Shown: positions 44,189 through 54,247, counted from the stretch's first letter. The stretch: DNA of 64,000 nucleotides from DATFVA01 sp963774455 (GCA_963774455.1 CAVZFD010000003.1:186001-250000), one strand, 5' to 3'. Numbers and translations are program-made. The notes: generated from the letters alone by a model not told the origin.

Positions 44189-45334
44189 ATGACATCTAAA
44201 GAAAGAATATTAACGGCAATGCGCAGGGAAAAAGCCGACTATGTACCCGTTAGTCCTGATATCTCTGTAATGGTACCTGACCGTCTTGACGGCAGACCTT
44301 TTTATGAGATACACCTCGACGGCAGAGAACATAACGGATGGACATCGGCGACGCATGCGGAGGTTTATGTACAGGCAATACAGCATTTCGGTATGGACGG
44401 TTTCTATATGTACGGAGGATTAAAACAAACCCGTCCTGAACGTCCCGAGTTTGAAACTAAGATCCTCGACGTTCCTGATGGAAAACTGGCGGAGAGGATT
44501 TGCCGTACCTCAAAAGGAGATTTGACCGAGAAGGAAATTTACTTCGCGGATGAACCTCCATGGAGAGAGGAAAAACCTATTAAAGATCTTTATACTGACT
44601 TTGAAAAATTTCAGATCCATATGGGTTCAGGCGGCTGGGAATGGGAGAAGGAATATAATGATAAGCATGTAATCGGAGACTTTGGAATTTATATGGGGAT
44701 GGTACCTGTTTTCCAGGATTGGTGGTTTCATTACCGGCAGGGGGGATTTGAACAGGTCTTCATGGATTTTATGATGGAATCAGAATTTATGGACAAAGTT
44801 CATGAATTCTGGATGGAATGGTCCCTGGCTAATGTGAGAGCAATGCTTGAAGCAAAGCCTGACGTCATAATGCTAGGAGGTTCAAGTGCGAGTCTCAGTG
44901 TAAGTTCACCGGATATTTTCAAAAAATACGAACTTCCGTTTATCCAGAAGGCTTCAACACTTTGTAAGGAAGCTGGCATAATTTCCCATCTGCATATATG
45001 CGGCAAGAGCCGGCCTTTGATTGAGATAGTCGCCAAAGACAGCGACCTGGCATCTATGGAACCAATGGAGGAACCGCCGACAGGAAATGTTGATCTGGCA
45101 GAAGTGAAAAAAATTGTTGGTGACAAAATGTGTATTAAAGGTAATATTAATACTACAGAATTTATGATGACTGCCACGCCTCAGGAAGTTGAAGATAAAT
45201 GCAAAAGACTCATCGATACTGTCGGTTATGACGGCGGATTTATTCTTTCAACCGGTGATCAGTGCGGCAGGGACACCCCTGATGCTAACCTATTTAAAAT
45301 GGTTGAAGTAGCACAAACATATGGGAAATACTAA
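44189..45334 (+). CDS. UroD-family corrinoid-linked methyltransferase (MtaA/MtbA-like)
   Basis: A 381-residue protein of the uroporphyrinogen-decarboxylase superfamily. It has the zinc-thiolate motif of methylcobamide methyltransferases, His269-x-Cys271 (HLHICGKS) and Cys359 (STGDQCGRD), which true decarboxylases lack. In methanogens such proteins move methyl from a corrinoid protein to coenzyme M; bacterial relatives use other acceptors or catalyse O-demethylation. It begins two bases after a GH10-like gene. With the MtaB-type enzyme and carrier downstream, it may be the second methyltransferase or a second substrate-specific demethylase. Confidence 0.82.
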   Translation: MTSKERILTAMRREKADYVPVSPDISVMVPDRLDGRPFYEIHLDGREHNGWTSATHAEVYVQAIQHFGMDGFYMYGGLKQTRPERPEFETKILDVPDGKLAERICRTSKGDLTEKEIYFADEPPWREEKPIKDLYTDFEKFQIHMGSGGWEWEKEYNDKHVIGDFGIYMGMVPVFQDWWFHYRQGGFEQVFMDFMMESEFMDKVHEFWMEWSLANVRAMLEAKPDVIMLGGSSASLSVSSPDIFKKYELPFIQKASTLCKEAGIISHLHICGKSRPLIEIVAKDSDLASMEPMEEPPTGNVDLAEVKKIVGDKMCIKGNINTTEFMMTATPQEVEDKCKRLIDTVGYDGGFILSTGDQCGRDTPDANLFKMVEVAQTYGKY

Positions 45335-45346
45335 ATAGAAGGATTC

Positions 45347-47686
45347 ATGAAACTTTTTACAGCGATACTTATAATTTCAGGATTGTATTGTAATATGTAT
45401 GCACAGTCTATAATTCTTCATACTCATGATGCAGCAGTCTGGAAACAGGATCAGGTGATAAACGGCAGACTGATGGGGTACTTTGCACCAACAGGTGATT
45501 TACATCTGAACGGGGCTGTTATACCTTTTAGCGTTTCCTCATCTGACAGTTCCTTTTCAGTTCAGGCGTCCATTCCCGAAGGGCAGAGTTCGATTTTTGC
45601 AGAATCAGGGGGTATCCAATCGGATACTGTATTGTATACTCTGGGTTTCGAACTTAAACCTGAAGCTTACGCATATGCTGAAGCGAGCGGACAGGAGATA
45701 ACCCTGCATGGAAAAATATTAAGTAATCCGGGGAACTCGTCATTAAACTATGAATGGAAAGCGGATGAAAACAACCCGGGTATAGTTTCTCTCACAGGTA
45801 CAAATGATACCACATCTGCTTTTACACTGGCTGCAGGTTCTCCCCTGGGGGAGTATTATTTTTATTTCAATGTTTATACCTCAGATGGTGATACTGTGAG
45901 AGCGGGAACATTTATAACCAATTATAAGGACTCAGTAAGGGTGTTCCATATAAAAGACGATTACTCAGCCTGGATTGATTCGGCGGTAATATATGAAATC
46001 ACTCCTTATAATTTTGTTAATAACGGTGATTTCAATGACATCATAAATAAAATTCCAGACCTTGCCAGGCTCGGAGTAAACACTCTTTGGATTCAGCCGG
46101 TTATGGCAACCCATAATGGCGGGCAGGGATATGATATCGTTAACTATTTTTCGGTGCGCGGGGATTATGGAAGTCCCCAGGACCTTCATAACCTGGTACA
46201 GACCGCCAAATCCCACGGGATGAAAGTAATGTTCGATTTTGTACCGAACCATTCATCGAAGTACCATCCCTATGCACAGAATGCAATTATCTACGGCGAG
46301 GATTCACATTATTACAATTTTTACCAGCGAACCCTCGACAATGCACCATACTCGCAGTATTACAACGTTGACCCTGATGGTTTTATATATTATTTCTGGA
46401 GTGAACTTGTAAATCTGAATTACGATAATCCGGAAGTGCAGAGATGGATTACAGAAGCCTGTAAATACTGGGTAGAAAATTATGATATAGACGGCTACAG
46501 GTTTGATGCTGTCTGGGGTGTTAATGCCCGTAATCCAGAGTTTATGAAGAACCTGCGTCTTGCAATAAAACGTATAAAACCCGGATTCCTGATGCTGGCT
46601 GAAGATAAGGCTACCCTGGCATCAACTTTCGATCAGAACTTTGATGCTGCATTTGACTGGTACCCTGAAGAGAGCTGGGTTTCCCACTGGGTCTGGCAGA
46701 CTGATTATAACCCGAATGCAAATCCGACTATCTTCAACTATCAGAATGAAAATCAGAGATCCAATTTACTGAGACAGGCTATCACAAACCATGGCAATGG
46801 CTATGTCCCTGATGCGAAAATTCTGAGATTCATGGAAAATAATGATCAATTTCATTTTATAACGCACCATGGCCTTGCGCGAACAAAGATGGTGGCTGCA
46901 CTCGAATTTACCCTGAATGGAATTCCATTAATATATAACGGACAGGAGATCGGCATTGAAGGTCATCCATACGAAATAGAATTTACATTTTATCCGGGTT
47001 TCCCGATTGATCACTTTGATCCCGACCACCTTTTTCCTTATTACAAAAACCTGATACACTGGCACAAAACTCTCCGTGCACTTTATGAAGGTGATTATGA
47101 TGAATTATCCGTATCTCCGAACCAGTCTGTTTTTTCCTTCCGGAGATTTACTGATGATCAGAATGTAATTACTATTCTTAATATGGGAGCATCTTCTGCT
47201 GATGCAGTTGTCACCATTCCTATTAATGAGATGAACCTTGATTCATCAAAAACTTATTATATGACTAATCTGCTCGAAGGTGATGTAATTTCGGGTACAC
47301 CGGCAGAACTGAGTTCAATTACAGTTCCGATGGATAATTTTAGTGCGAAAGTTTTCCTGCTTGCAGATTCTGTTGTACAAGTAACAGGGACGGGGGAGAT
47401 TGCTTCAGACACCGAAATTCCTCAGACTTTCGGACTTTCACAGAATTATCCTAATCCTTTTAACCCTGAAACTAAGATTAATTACAGTCTTCCTAAACCC
47501 GGGAGGGTCGTCCTGAAGGTGTTTGATGTTCTGGGTGAAGAGATCGCAACATTGCTGAATTCAGAACAATCTGCGGGTCAGCATTCAGTTTCCTTCAATG
47601 GGAAAAATCTTGCGAGCGGAATGTATATCTACAGGATTGAATTTGGAGACAGGTCATTTACAAAAAAGATGCTGCTTCTGAGATAA
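45347..47686 (+). CDS. Exported GH13 alpha-amylase-family enzyme with T9SS sorting domain
   Basis: A 779-residue protein: signal peptide (LFTAILIISGLYCNMYAQ), N-terminal beta domains (~20-205), GH13 barrel (~215-600), T9SS type-A domain (YPNPFNPETKI to KKMLLLR). GH13 regions: MFDFVPNHSS, DGYRFDAVWG (nucleophile Asp387), LAEDKA (acid Glu419), FMENNDQF (Asp500). The conserved histidine of region IV (usually NHD) is asparagine here. Acts on alpha-glucans at the cell surface or on another alpha-linked sugar. It is the only T9SS-exported enzyme in the long block, between cytoplasmic genes, which is unexpected. Confidence 0.9.
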   Translation: MKLFTAILIISGLYCNMYAQSIILHTHDAAVWKQDQVINGRLMGYFAPTGDLHLNGAVIPFSVSSSDSSFSVQASIPEGQSSIFAESGGIQSDTVLYTLGFELKPEAYAYAEASGQEITLHGKILSNPGNSSLNYEWKADENNPGIVSLTGTNDTTSAFTLAAGSPLGEYYFYFNVYTSDGDTVRAGTFITNYKDSVRVFHIKDDYSAWIDSAVIYEITPYNFVNNGDFNDIINKIPDLARLGVNTLWIQPVMATHNGGQGYDIVNYFSVRGDYGSPQDLHNLVQTAKSHGMKVMFDFVPNHSSKYHPYAQNAIIYGEDSHYYNFYQRTLDNAPYSQYYNVDPDGFIYYFWSELVNLNYDNPEVQRWITEACKYWVENYDIDGYRFDAVWGVNARNPEFMKNLRLAIKRIKPGFLMLAEDKATLASTFDQNFDAAFDWYPEESWVSHWVWQTDYNPNANPTIFNYQNENQRSNLLRQAITNHGNGYVPDAKILRFMENNDQFHFITHHGLARTKMVAALEFTLNGIPLIYNGQEIGIEGHPYEIEFTFYPGFPIDHFDPDHLFPYYKNLIHWHKTLRALYEGDYDELSVSPNQSVFSFRRFTDDQNVITILNMGASSADAVVTIPINEMNLDSSKTYYMTNLLEGDVISGTPAELSSITVPMDNFSAKVFLLADSVVQVTGTGEIASDTEIPQTFGLSQNYPNPFNPETKINYSLPKPGRVVLKVFDVLGEEIATLLNSEQSAGQHSVSFNGKNLASGMYIYRIEFGDRSFTKKMLLLR

Positions 47687-47762
47687 CTTATCCCGTACCT
47701 GTTCCTGTTTTGAAAAATTCTGAATATTCAGGATCTAACCTTTTCATAACTTACGCTAAACC

Positions 47763-48815
47763 ATGAAAATTTTTATTATAGGCGGTACCGGCTTTATAAG
47801 CAGGTATATCGTTGACATATTACTTGAAAGAGGTCACGAAGTAACAATATTTACACGAGGTAAATCACCTATACCTTTTGATAAGAATAAGAATCTGTTT
47901 TATGAACCAGGTGACAGGAACAATAAAACCGATCTTCGACGGGCGGCCGGTAAAAAGAACATTGATGTTGTTATTGATATGGCGGCGTACACCGCGGATC
48001 AGTCAAAGAGTGCTGTGCAGGTTTTCAAAGACAGGATCGGCAGATTTATACACTGTAGTACCGTATCCGTGTATATGGTTTCAAATGACGTACACTGTCC
48101 AGTTACAGAGGACCAGGATAAAGGCGAGCTTATGCCGGATTTCCCGGAAAATCCTTTCGGAATGGATTACGGTATAAACAAAAGAAAATGTGAGGATGTA
48201 TTATGGGATGCACATGATCCGAATACATTTCCCGTAACCATGCTGCGCCCGGTTTTTGTAAGCGGACCTGAGGACAGGACGAGGAGAGATTATTTCTGGA
48301 TCCAGAGAATTCTTGATGGAAAACCTTTATTAATTCCAGGCTCAGGTGATTTTGCTTTCCAGCAGGTGTATGTTAAGGATGCGGCAAGAGCTTTCTGCGA
48401 TATAGCTGAAACTGAATTTACAATCGGGGAAGCATACAATGCAGCATCTGAGGAAACTTATTCATTGAACGAATACATAAAAAATATTTCACAAATATTA
48501 AATAAGGATCCAGAATTAATTCATATCGACCAGGAAGTATTTGATAAACTCGACATAAGTTATTTTCCCGGAGCAGATGTCTTTCCTTTCAATACAAGAA
48601 GAACCGCAATATTCAGCCTGGATAAAATTAAAAAACATACCGGGTACAAATCGACACCTTTTAGTGAATGGATGCCGCTGACGATAGACTGGTATAAAAA
48701 TAATGTGAAGTCATCATTCGGGTACGATAGAAGGAATAAGGAACTGGTAACAGCTGCAGAATGGAAAGAAATAATGAAGTCTGCAGAAAGAAATTTCAAG
48801 AATAAAATTGAATGA
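47763..48815 (+). CDS. NAD-dependent epimerase/dehydratase (atypical SDR)
   Basis: A 350-residue protein with the Rossmann motif IFIIGGTGFISRYIVDILLERGHEVTIFTRG at its N-terminus. HCSTVSVYMV stands where the serine of SDRs lies, and MDYGINKRKCE gives a Y-x-x-x-K pair. Members of this atypical subgroup act on nucleotide sugars or free sugars, or are non-catalytic binders. Its stop overlaps the start of the next gene (ATGA), so the two products probably work together. Confidence 0.87.
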   Translation: MKIFIIGGTGFISRYIVDILLERGHEVTIFTRGKSPIPFDKNKNLFYEPGDRNNKTDLRRAAGKKNIDVVIDMAAYTADQSKSAVQVFKDRIGRFIHCSTVSVYMVSNDVHCPVTEDQDKGELMPDFPENPFGMDYGINKRKCEDVLWDAHDPNTFPVTMLRPVFVSGPEDRTRRDYFWIQRILDGKPLLIPGSGDFAFQQVYVKDAARAFCDIAETEFTIGEAYNAASEETYSLNEYIKNISQILNKDPELIHIDQEVFDKLDISYFPGADVFPFNTRRTAIFSLDKIKKHTGYKSTPFSEWMPLTIDWYKNNVKSSFGYDRRNKELVTAAEWKEIMKSAERNFKNKIE

Positions 48816-50032
48816 TAAAGATGGATAAAATATCAAAACATCTGATTGAAAAAGAAATAGAAATAAATAACGGAATATTGAGGCTTGCGCCCGCCTGGGT
48901 TGCAAGAAATTTCATCCCTCCGGGTAAAAGACTTGGACTCCCTGAAGAACAATACAATCTTGGGGAACGCGGCAGTATCTGTGAAAGATGGATAGGTTCA
49001 ACTACGAGCGCGGATAACAAGGTTAGCGTGCCCAATGAAGGATTAAGTTTCATCAAAGCTGAGAACAGTAATCAAAAAATGACTCTAAAAAATGCTGTTG
49101 AATTACTTCCTGAGATCATTATGGGAAAGGAATATGCAGGTAGTCATAAAGGACTGAAGCGTCTTGCCAAAATATTTGATTATGAAGACAGACTTCCGTA
49201 CCACATACACCAGATGCAGCACCATGCCTCACTGGTCGGCAGAAATTCAAAAGATGAAGCCTACTATTTTCCTGAAGGTGCAGACCGGGGAAAGCACCCT
49301 GAAACATTTTTTGGTGTTCATCCTCATATAGCTGAGTCGGGGAATCATGAAGTAATCCTGCCTCACCTGGTTGACTGGAAAGATGATAAGATACTTCAAC
49401 ATTCGTTTGGCTATACCCAGTATGCAGACGATGGTTTTCATGTGCCTTCGGGAACCTTACATGCTCCGGGAACGGCAATGACCATAGAGCTGCAGGAGGA
49501 TTCGGATGTATTCGCGATGATGCAGGCCCGGGTGGGTGATACTTTTATTTCCAAAGATCTCCTGTGGAAAGATGTCAGGATGGAAGACAGGGAGAAATAT
49601 GGTGAACGAATCATATTGGATATGATCAACTGGGAAACCAGCGGTGATCCTGATTTCTTTAAAAACAGGCATACTCCTCCGGTGCTGATTAAAGAAACAA
49701 AAACAGGTTCCGGGGAAGAGTACTGGATATTTTATAATACAAATAAATTCAGCGGCAAAAAGCTCATCGTTCATCCGGGAGGCAGGTTTACAAGCAGAGA
49801 TAACGGAGTGTATAATATTCTTATATGGCAGGGAAAAGGAAAATTCGGTGAACTTGAGGTTGCTGCAAGAAATACATCCTCCGGGAAATACGATCTTGAT
49901 GAGCTTCTCGTCTGTCATGACCGTGCTGTCAGCGGAATAGACATAGTAAATGACAGTAAGGATGATCTTATCATATATAAATTCTTCGGACCGGATGTAA
50001 ATCCTGATACTCCGATGCTTTCAATCAAATAA
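48812..50032 (+). CDS. Mannose-6-phosphate isomerase-like cupin enzyme
   Basis: A 406-residue protein. Type I PMI-like blocks: LPYHIHQMQHHASLVGRNSKDEAYYF (metal-binding His/Glu) and FHVPSGTLHAPGTAMTIELQEDSDVFAM (cupin His and ELQ...SD). A C-terminal second cupin-like half is present. Type I PMIs interconvert mannose-6-P and fructose-6-P; this one is divergent and may isomerise a different sugar or sugar phosphate. GH92 in the locus would make mannose a reasonable source, but that is inference. Confidence 0.75.
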   Translation: MIKMDKISKHLIEKEIEINNGILRLAPAWVARNFIPPGKRLGLPEEQYNLGERGSICERWIGSTTSADNKVSVPNEGLSFIKAENSNQKMTLKNAVELLPEIIMGKEYAGSHKGLKRLAKIFDYEDRLPYHIHQMQHHASLVGRNSKDEAYYFPEGADRGKHPETFFGVHPHIAESGNHEVILPHLVDWKDDKILQHSFGYTQYADDGFHVPSGTLHAPGTAMTIELQEDSDVFAMMQARVGDTFISKDLLWKDVRMEDREKYGERIILDMINWETSGDPDFFKNRHTPPVLIKETKTGSGEEYWIFYNTNKFSGKKLIVHPGGRFTSRDNGVYNILIWQGKGKFGELEVAARNTSSGKYDLDELLVCHDRAVSGIDIVNDSKDDLIIYKFFGPDVNPDTPMLSIK

Positions 50033-50043
50033 CTTCAAAACAA

Positions 50044-51423
50044 ATGAATATTGATCGATTAATAATTAATAATCCCGATGCACTTTTATTCGGTAAATCT
50101 CCGAGACCAGTGAAACTAAAGAGAGGATTTGAAATAGGTTCGGGTGCAGTATACCCGGAGATAAACTTTACACTGCCGCAGATGATCATAGACGAATCTA
50201 ACTGGAATGAAATAAGAGATATCTACAGGGAAATAATAACAGAAGTATGCAAAAGAGCGGTAGATTTATATGCTCCCGCCCTGGTAGTGGAGTTTGAACT
50301 TTTACCGCCAATGACTATAAATCCCGGATGGGGAGGAGAGATAACAGAAATTCTGACAGGAGTTCTTGAAGATTTCTATCAGAAATATGATTTGAAATCT
50401 GCTCTTCGTGCAACACCTGTCGACATAAGGGACAGCGACCGTCCTCCTCTAATGAGGAGTGGTGAAATGGCTGAAAAAATGTTTCGTTCATTTGAACTTT
50501 GTGCTGCAGCAGGTGCAGATATTTTATCGATAGAATCTACAGGCGGAAAGGAAGTCCATGATGAAGCCCTGGTTAATGCCGATCTTCAGGGAATTGTGTT
50601 TGCGTTGGGTGTGCTTGCGATAAAGGATATGGATTACCTCTGGGAGAAGATTGTAAAGATCTCTGATAAATATGGAGTCATCCCGGGCGGGGACACAGCC
50701 TGCGGATTTGCAAATACGGCAATGGTGCTTGCTGATAAAGGGATGATACCGAAAATACTTGCCGCTGTAGTACGCGCTGCATCTGTGTCAAGGAGTCTGC
50801 GGGCATACCGGCAGGGGGCTTTAGGTCCCGGTAAAGATTGTGCATACGAGGGGCCTTTCATTAAAGCGATGACGGGAGCGCCTATTTCTATGGAGGGTAA
50901 ATCGAGCGCCTGCGCTCACCTCAGCTGCCTCGGAAATATTTCCTCAGCTTATGCGGATCTATGGAGTAATGAATCTGTTCAAAATATCAGGCTCTTAAGC
51001 ACATACGCACCTGTTGTTTCGGTTGAACAGCTGATATATGACTGCAGGCTTATGAACCTTGCTCTGAAGGATAGTACTGATTCATCATTAAAATTCCGTA
51101 ACTGGATGATTGAAAGTGATGCATATCTTGATCCGCAGGCATATATCTTCAAACCTGAACACATCATTAGTTTATCAAGAAAAATGATTGAGGCGGAAAC
51201 GCCTTATAAAATGGTGCTTGCGGCTGTAGATGGAAGCCTGGAAATATTAAGGAAGGCAATTGATGACGGAGTGCTTAAAGTAAACAGCATGGAAAAGAGG
51301 TGGCTGGATCTATTAACGATGCAGAACGAAACAATACCGGAGGATGAAAATAGTCTCGCTGAACTGATATCAACAGGGGCTTACGGTGGAAAATATCTTC
51401 CGTCGGAATACGGATTAGAATAA
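50044..51423 (+). CDS. mtaB: Methanol/O-methyl:corrinoid methyltransferase, MtaB family
   Basis: A 459-residue protein with the full zinc site of MtaB: Glu164 (LSIESTGGKE), Cys220 (GGDTACGFAN) and Cys266 (GPGKDCAYEG); the first two fall at the residue numbers reported for the methanogen enzyme. MtaB activates the C-O bond of methanol on zinc and passes the methyl group to Co(I) of its corrinoid partner, encoded 51 bases downstream. Such genes belong to methanogens and acetogens; here it sits in a glycan operon. Methanol from methyl esters, or an O-methyl sugar, could be the substrate. Family assignment is firm; substrate is open. Confidence 0.93.
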   Translation: MNIDRLIINNPDALLFGKSPRPVKLKRGFEIGSGAVYPEINFTLPQMIIDESNWNEIRDIYREIITEVCKRAVDLYAPALVVEFELLPPMTINPGWGGEITEILTGVLEDFYQKYDLKSALRATPVDIRDSDRPPLMRSGEMAEKMFRSFELCAAAGADILSIESTGGKEVHDEALVNADLQGIVFALGVLAIKDMDYLWEKIVKISDKYGVIPGGDTACGFANTAMVLADKGMIPKILAAVVRAASVSRSLRAYRQGALGPGKDCAYEGPFIKAMTGAPISMEGKSSACAHLSCLGNISSAYADLWSNESVQNIRLLSTYAPVVSVEQLIYDCRLMNLALKDSTDSSLKFRNWMIESDAYLDPQAYIFKPEHIISLSRKMIEAETPYKMVLAAVDGSLEILRKAIDDGVLKVNSMEKRWLDLLTMQNETIPEDENSLAELISTGAYGGKYLPSEYGLE

Positions 51424-51474
51424 ATTAAACAGTAAAAATTAAAAGTCAGCTGTATAAATATTCGGAGGAAATAA

Positions 51475-52149
51475 ATGAGTCTTATCGATGAAATAAAAGA
51501 GAATGTAATACGCGGTCATATTGATGTAAATGCCAGGTACCCGCCCGATTTAAAAGATAAGCCGGGAGTAAAAGACCTTGTTCAGAAAGCCGTGGATGAA
51601 GGCGTATCTGTTTCATCAATATTAAGAGAAGGATTGATATCAGGAATGGAAGTGGTAGGGAAGAGATTCTCAGATGGCGAGTACTTCGTACCGGATATGC
51701 TTTTATCTGCACAGGCGATGAAGTCTGGCATGCAGATACTGGAGCCGTTGTTGAAGGGGGATGATGCTAAAAAACTGGGGTTAGTAATTCTCGGCACTGT
51801 AAAAGGCGATATGCATGATATCGGAAAAAACCTTGTAAGAATGATGCTTGAAGGCGGCGGATTTGAAGTAATAGATCTCGGCATAAACACACCTCCGGAA
51901 AAATTTGTTGAAAAAGCAAAAGAGCATCCCGGCGCTGTGATAGGTATGTCGGCTTTATTAACCACCACAATGGAAAATATGAGAGTTTCAATCAAAGCCT
52001 TGAGAGATAACGGACTGGATAATAAAGTAATTATCGGTGGTGCGGCTGCGAGTCAGAAATTTGCAGATGAAATAAAAGCTGATGGGTTTACCCGTGATGC
52101 CGCCCAGTCGGTTTCGCTGGTTAAAAAGTTAATAGGTATTGCGGCGTAA
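51475..52149 (+). CDS. Corrinoid carrier protein (MtaC/MtbC/MetH-B12 type)
   Basis: A 224-residue protein after a strong GGAGGA. N-terminal helical cap (~1-95: LREGLISGMEVVGKRFSDGEYFVPDMLLSAQAM) and Rossmann-like B12 domain with GDMHDIGKNL, in which His114 is the lower cobalt ligand, followed by IDLGINTPPEKF and VIIGGAAAS. It shuttles the methyl group as methyl-cobalamin between the MtaB enzyme and a second methyltransferase (44189 or 57244 product). Family length is normal. Confidence 0.95.
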   Translation: MSLIDEIKENVIRGHIDVNARYPPDLKDKPGVKDLVQKAVDEGVSVSSILREGLISGMEVVGKRFSDGEYFVPDMLLSAQAMKSGMQILEPLLKGDDAKKLGLVILGTVKGDMHDIGKNLVRMMLEGGGFEVIDLGINTPPEKFVEKAKEHPGAVIGMSALLTTTMENMRVSIKALRDNGLDNKVIIGGAAASQKFADEIKADGFTRDAAQSVSLVKKLIGIAA

Positions 52150-52172
52150 GTATATTAAATAATAGGTAAACA

Positions 52173-53231
52173 ATGAATTACAGACTGCTTGGAAATTCCG
52201 GACTTAAAGTTTCAGAAATATGTTTCGGCGTGATGACATTTACCGGGGAAAAAGGATGGACTCATCTTGGAACCCAGACACAGAATGATGCCGACTACCT
52301 TACAGGGCTCGCGATCGATAACGGAGTTAATTTTTTCGATACTGCTGATGTATACTCGAACGGTATCTCCGAGACGATGCTGGGAAAAGCCCTTGGATCA
52401 AAGAGAAAGAATGTAATAATTGCTACCAAAGGTGAAGGTCATATGTGGGATGGACCCAACGGGGATGGCCATTCCAGGGCTCATCTTATTCGTGCCTGTG
52501 AGGAAAGTCTGAAAAGGTTAAAAACAGATTATATCGACCTGTACCAGGTACATTCTTTCGACTTCACAACACCTCTTGAGGAAACAATGGAGGTTCTGGA
52601 TCTGCTCGTAAAATCCGGAAAAGTCAGGTATACCGGTATATCAAATTTCTTTGCATGGCAGATAATGAAAATGCATGCAATCGCAGAAAAGGATCACCTT
52701 ACAAAGCTAACAAGTCTGCAGGCGTATTATTCTATTGTAGGGAGAGACCTTGAGTATGAGCATGTACCTGCGTGCATTGACCAGGGAATGGGAATTATTG
52801 TCTGGAGTCCTCTCCACGGAGGAATACTTACAGGGAAGTACAGGAACAGGAAGAAATGGCCGGAAGGCACGAGACTTAAAGGTCCCGGGCAGCATCTTCC
52901 GTACAATGCGGAAAAAGGTGAGTTAATACTTGACAAGCTGGAGAAAATAGCTCAGCAAAGAAAGGTGACAGTGAGCCAGACAGCGTTAAATTACGCCCTG
53001 AACAAACCAGGAATTACTTCTGTTATTGTTGGTGCCAGGAACAAAAAACAGCTCCTTGATAATATTTCTGCCGGCAGCTGGAAACTGACTTCGGAAGAGA
53101 TGAAAGAACTTGATGACATAAGTGTGCCCGAAAGGATCTATCCATACTGGTATTTTGATATATTTAAAAAAGACAGAATGGAGAACTATTTCAGGAATAT
53201 GTTCAGGAAGGAAAATAAAGATGGAATATAG
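52173..53231 (+). CDS. Aldo-keto reductase 2
   Basis: A 352-residue aldo-keto reductase with FFDTADVYSNGISETMLG (Asp, Tyr), IATKGEG (Lys), LYQVHSFD (His) and C-terminal SVIVGARNKKQ for NADP. It overlaps the next reductase gene by 11 bases. It stands between the corrinoid carrier and the flavodoxin-like gene, so its substrate may be the carbonyl sugar freed by demethylation; no direct evidence. Confidence 0.9.
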   Translation: MNYRLLGNSGLKVSEICFGVMTFTGEKGWTHLGTQTQNDADYLTGLAIDNGVNFFDTADVYSNGISETMLGKALGSKRKNVIIATKGEGHMWDGPNGDGHSRAHLIRACEESLKRLKTDYIDLYQVHSFDFTTPLEETMEVLDLLVKSGKVRYTGISNFFAWQIMKMHAIAEKDHLTKLTSLQAYYSIVGRDLEYEHVPACIDQGMGIIVWSPLHGGILTGKYRNRKKWPEGTRLKGPGQHLPYNAEKGELILDKLEKIAQQRKVTVSQTALNYALNKPGITSVIVGARNKKQLLDNISAGSWKLTSEEMKELDDISVPERIYPYWYFDIFKKDRMENYFRNMFRKENKDGI

Positions 53232-54228
53232 AAATCTTGGCAGGACGGGTGTTAAAGTAAGCAGCCTTTGTCTTGGCTGTATGATGTTTGGGAGAAGAGC
53301 TGATGAAGAGCTATCGGCAACGATCGTTGATAAAGCAATAGATTCCGGAATAAATTTTATCGATACAGCAAATGTGTATCAACGTGGTATCAGTGAGGAA
53401 TTTACCGGAAAAGCACTTAAGAAAAGCGGAAAACGGAACGAGGTTGTACTCGCTACCAAGGTGCATGGTAAGATGAATGATGCTGATCCCAATGCAATGG
53501 GCAACAGCAGGAGACATATAATTGAACAATGCGAGGCATCTCTGAAAAGGCTCCAGACTGATCATATCGATTTATACCAGATACATCGTCCACAGTCGGA
53601 TATTCCGATTGACGAAACTTTAAGAGCTCTCGACGATCTGATACGAGCAGGTAAAGTCCGGTATATTGGTACAAGTACTTTCGGGGCCTGGCAGGTAATT
53701 GAAGCTATATGGATATCTAAAGAACTGGGATTAAACAGATTCGTTTCAGAACAGCCTCCATATCATATCCTCGAAAGGAGAATTGAAAGGGAGTTAATCC
53801 CCGCTGCACAAAACTACGGACTGGCAATATTGCCCTGGTCGCCTCTTGCAGGAGGATTTTTATCGGGCAAATACCAGAGAAATGAAGAACGGCCCGCGGG
53901 AACCAGATTTAAGGAAGACCAGTACTGGAGTACAAGAAATTTCTCAGATAAAGCGTTTGACGTATTAGACGTTGTGAGAAAATTAGCTGATGAAAAAGGC
54001 TGTACTCCCTCACAGTTGAGCCTGGCCTGGCTGATTCAGAAACCTGCGGTAACAAGCGCGATAATAGGACCAAGAAACATTGAACAGCTTGACGATAACA
54101 TTAAGGCCGTAGAAGTTAGACTTGATGAGAAGGATAATGAAAGAATTGACGAAGTCTCCGCACCGGGAGATTTTGTATTATCATTCTACGAAGCAGATTT
54201 TGGTCCTTATAAGTACAACTGGCATTAG
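53221..54228 (+). CDS. Aldo-keto reductase 3
   Basis: A 335-residue reductase starting at ATG 53221, inside the end of the previous gene; a longer frame upstream only adds residues unlike the family. NFIDTANVYQRGISEEFTG, LATKVHG and LYQIHRPQ give the Asp-Tyr-Lys-His tetrad, and SAIIGPRNIEQ the cofactor end. It is clearly related to reductase 2, so the pair probably arose by duplication, with split substrate ranges. Confidence 0.9.
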   Translation: MEYRNLGRTGVKVSSLCLGCMMFGRRADEELSATIVDKAIDSGINFIDTANVYQRGISEEFTGKALKKSGKRNEVVLATKVHGKMNDADPNAMGNSRRHIIEQCEASLKRLQTDHIDLYQIHRPQSDIPIDETLRALDDLIRAGKVRYIGTSTFGAWQVIEAIWISKELGLNRFVSEQPPYHILERRIERELIPAAQNYGLAILPWSPLAGGFLSGKYQRNEERPAGTRFKEDQYWSTRNFSDKAFDVLDVVRKLADEKGCTPSQLSLAWLIQKPAVTSAIIGPRNIEQLDDNIKAVEVRLDEKDNERIDEVSAPGDFVLSFYEADFGPYKYNWH

Positions 54229-54247
54229 TAATCATCGGGGAAAAATT

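Noticed and set aside
47720..47731. Palindrome CTGAATATTCAG as an operator or terminator
   Set aside because: It is AT-rich, occurs once, and has no promoter elements or U-run; chance is as likely.
53122..53220. Longer start for aldo-keto reductase 3
   Set aside because: The extra 33 residues lie in the previous gene and are unlike the family; ATG 53221 gives the usual N-terminus.
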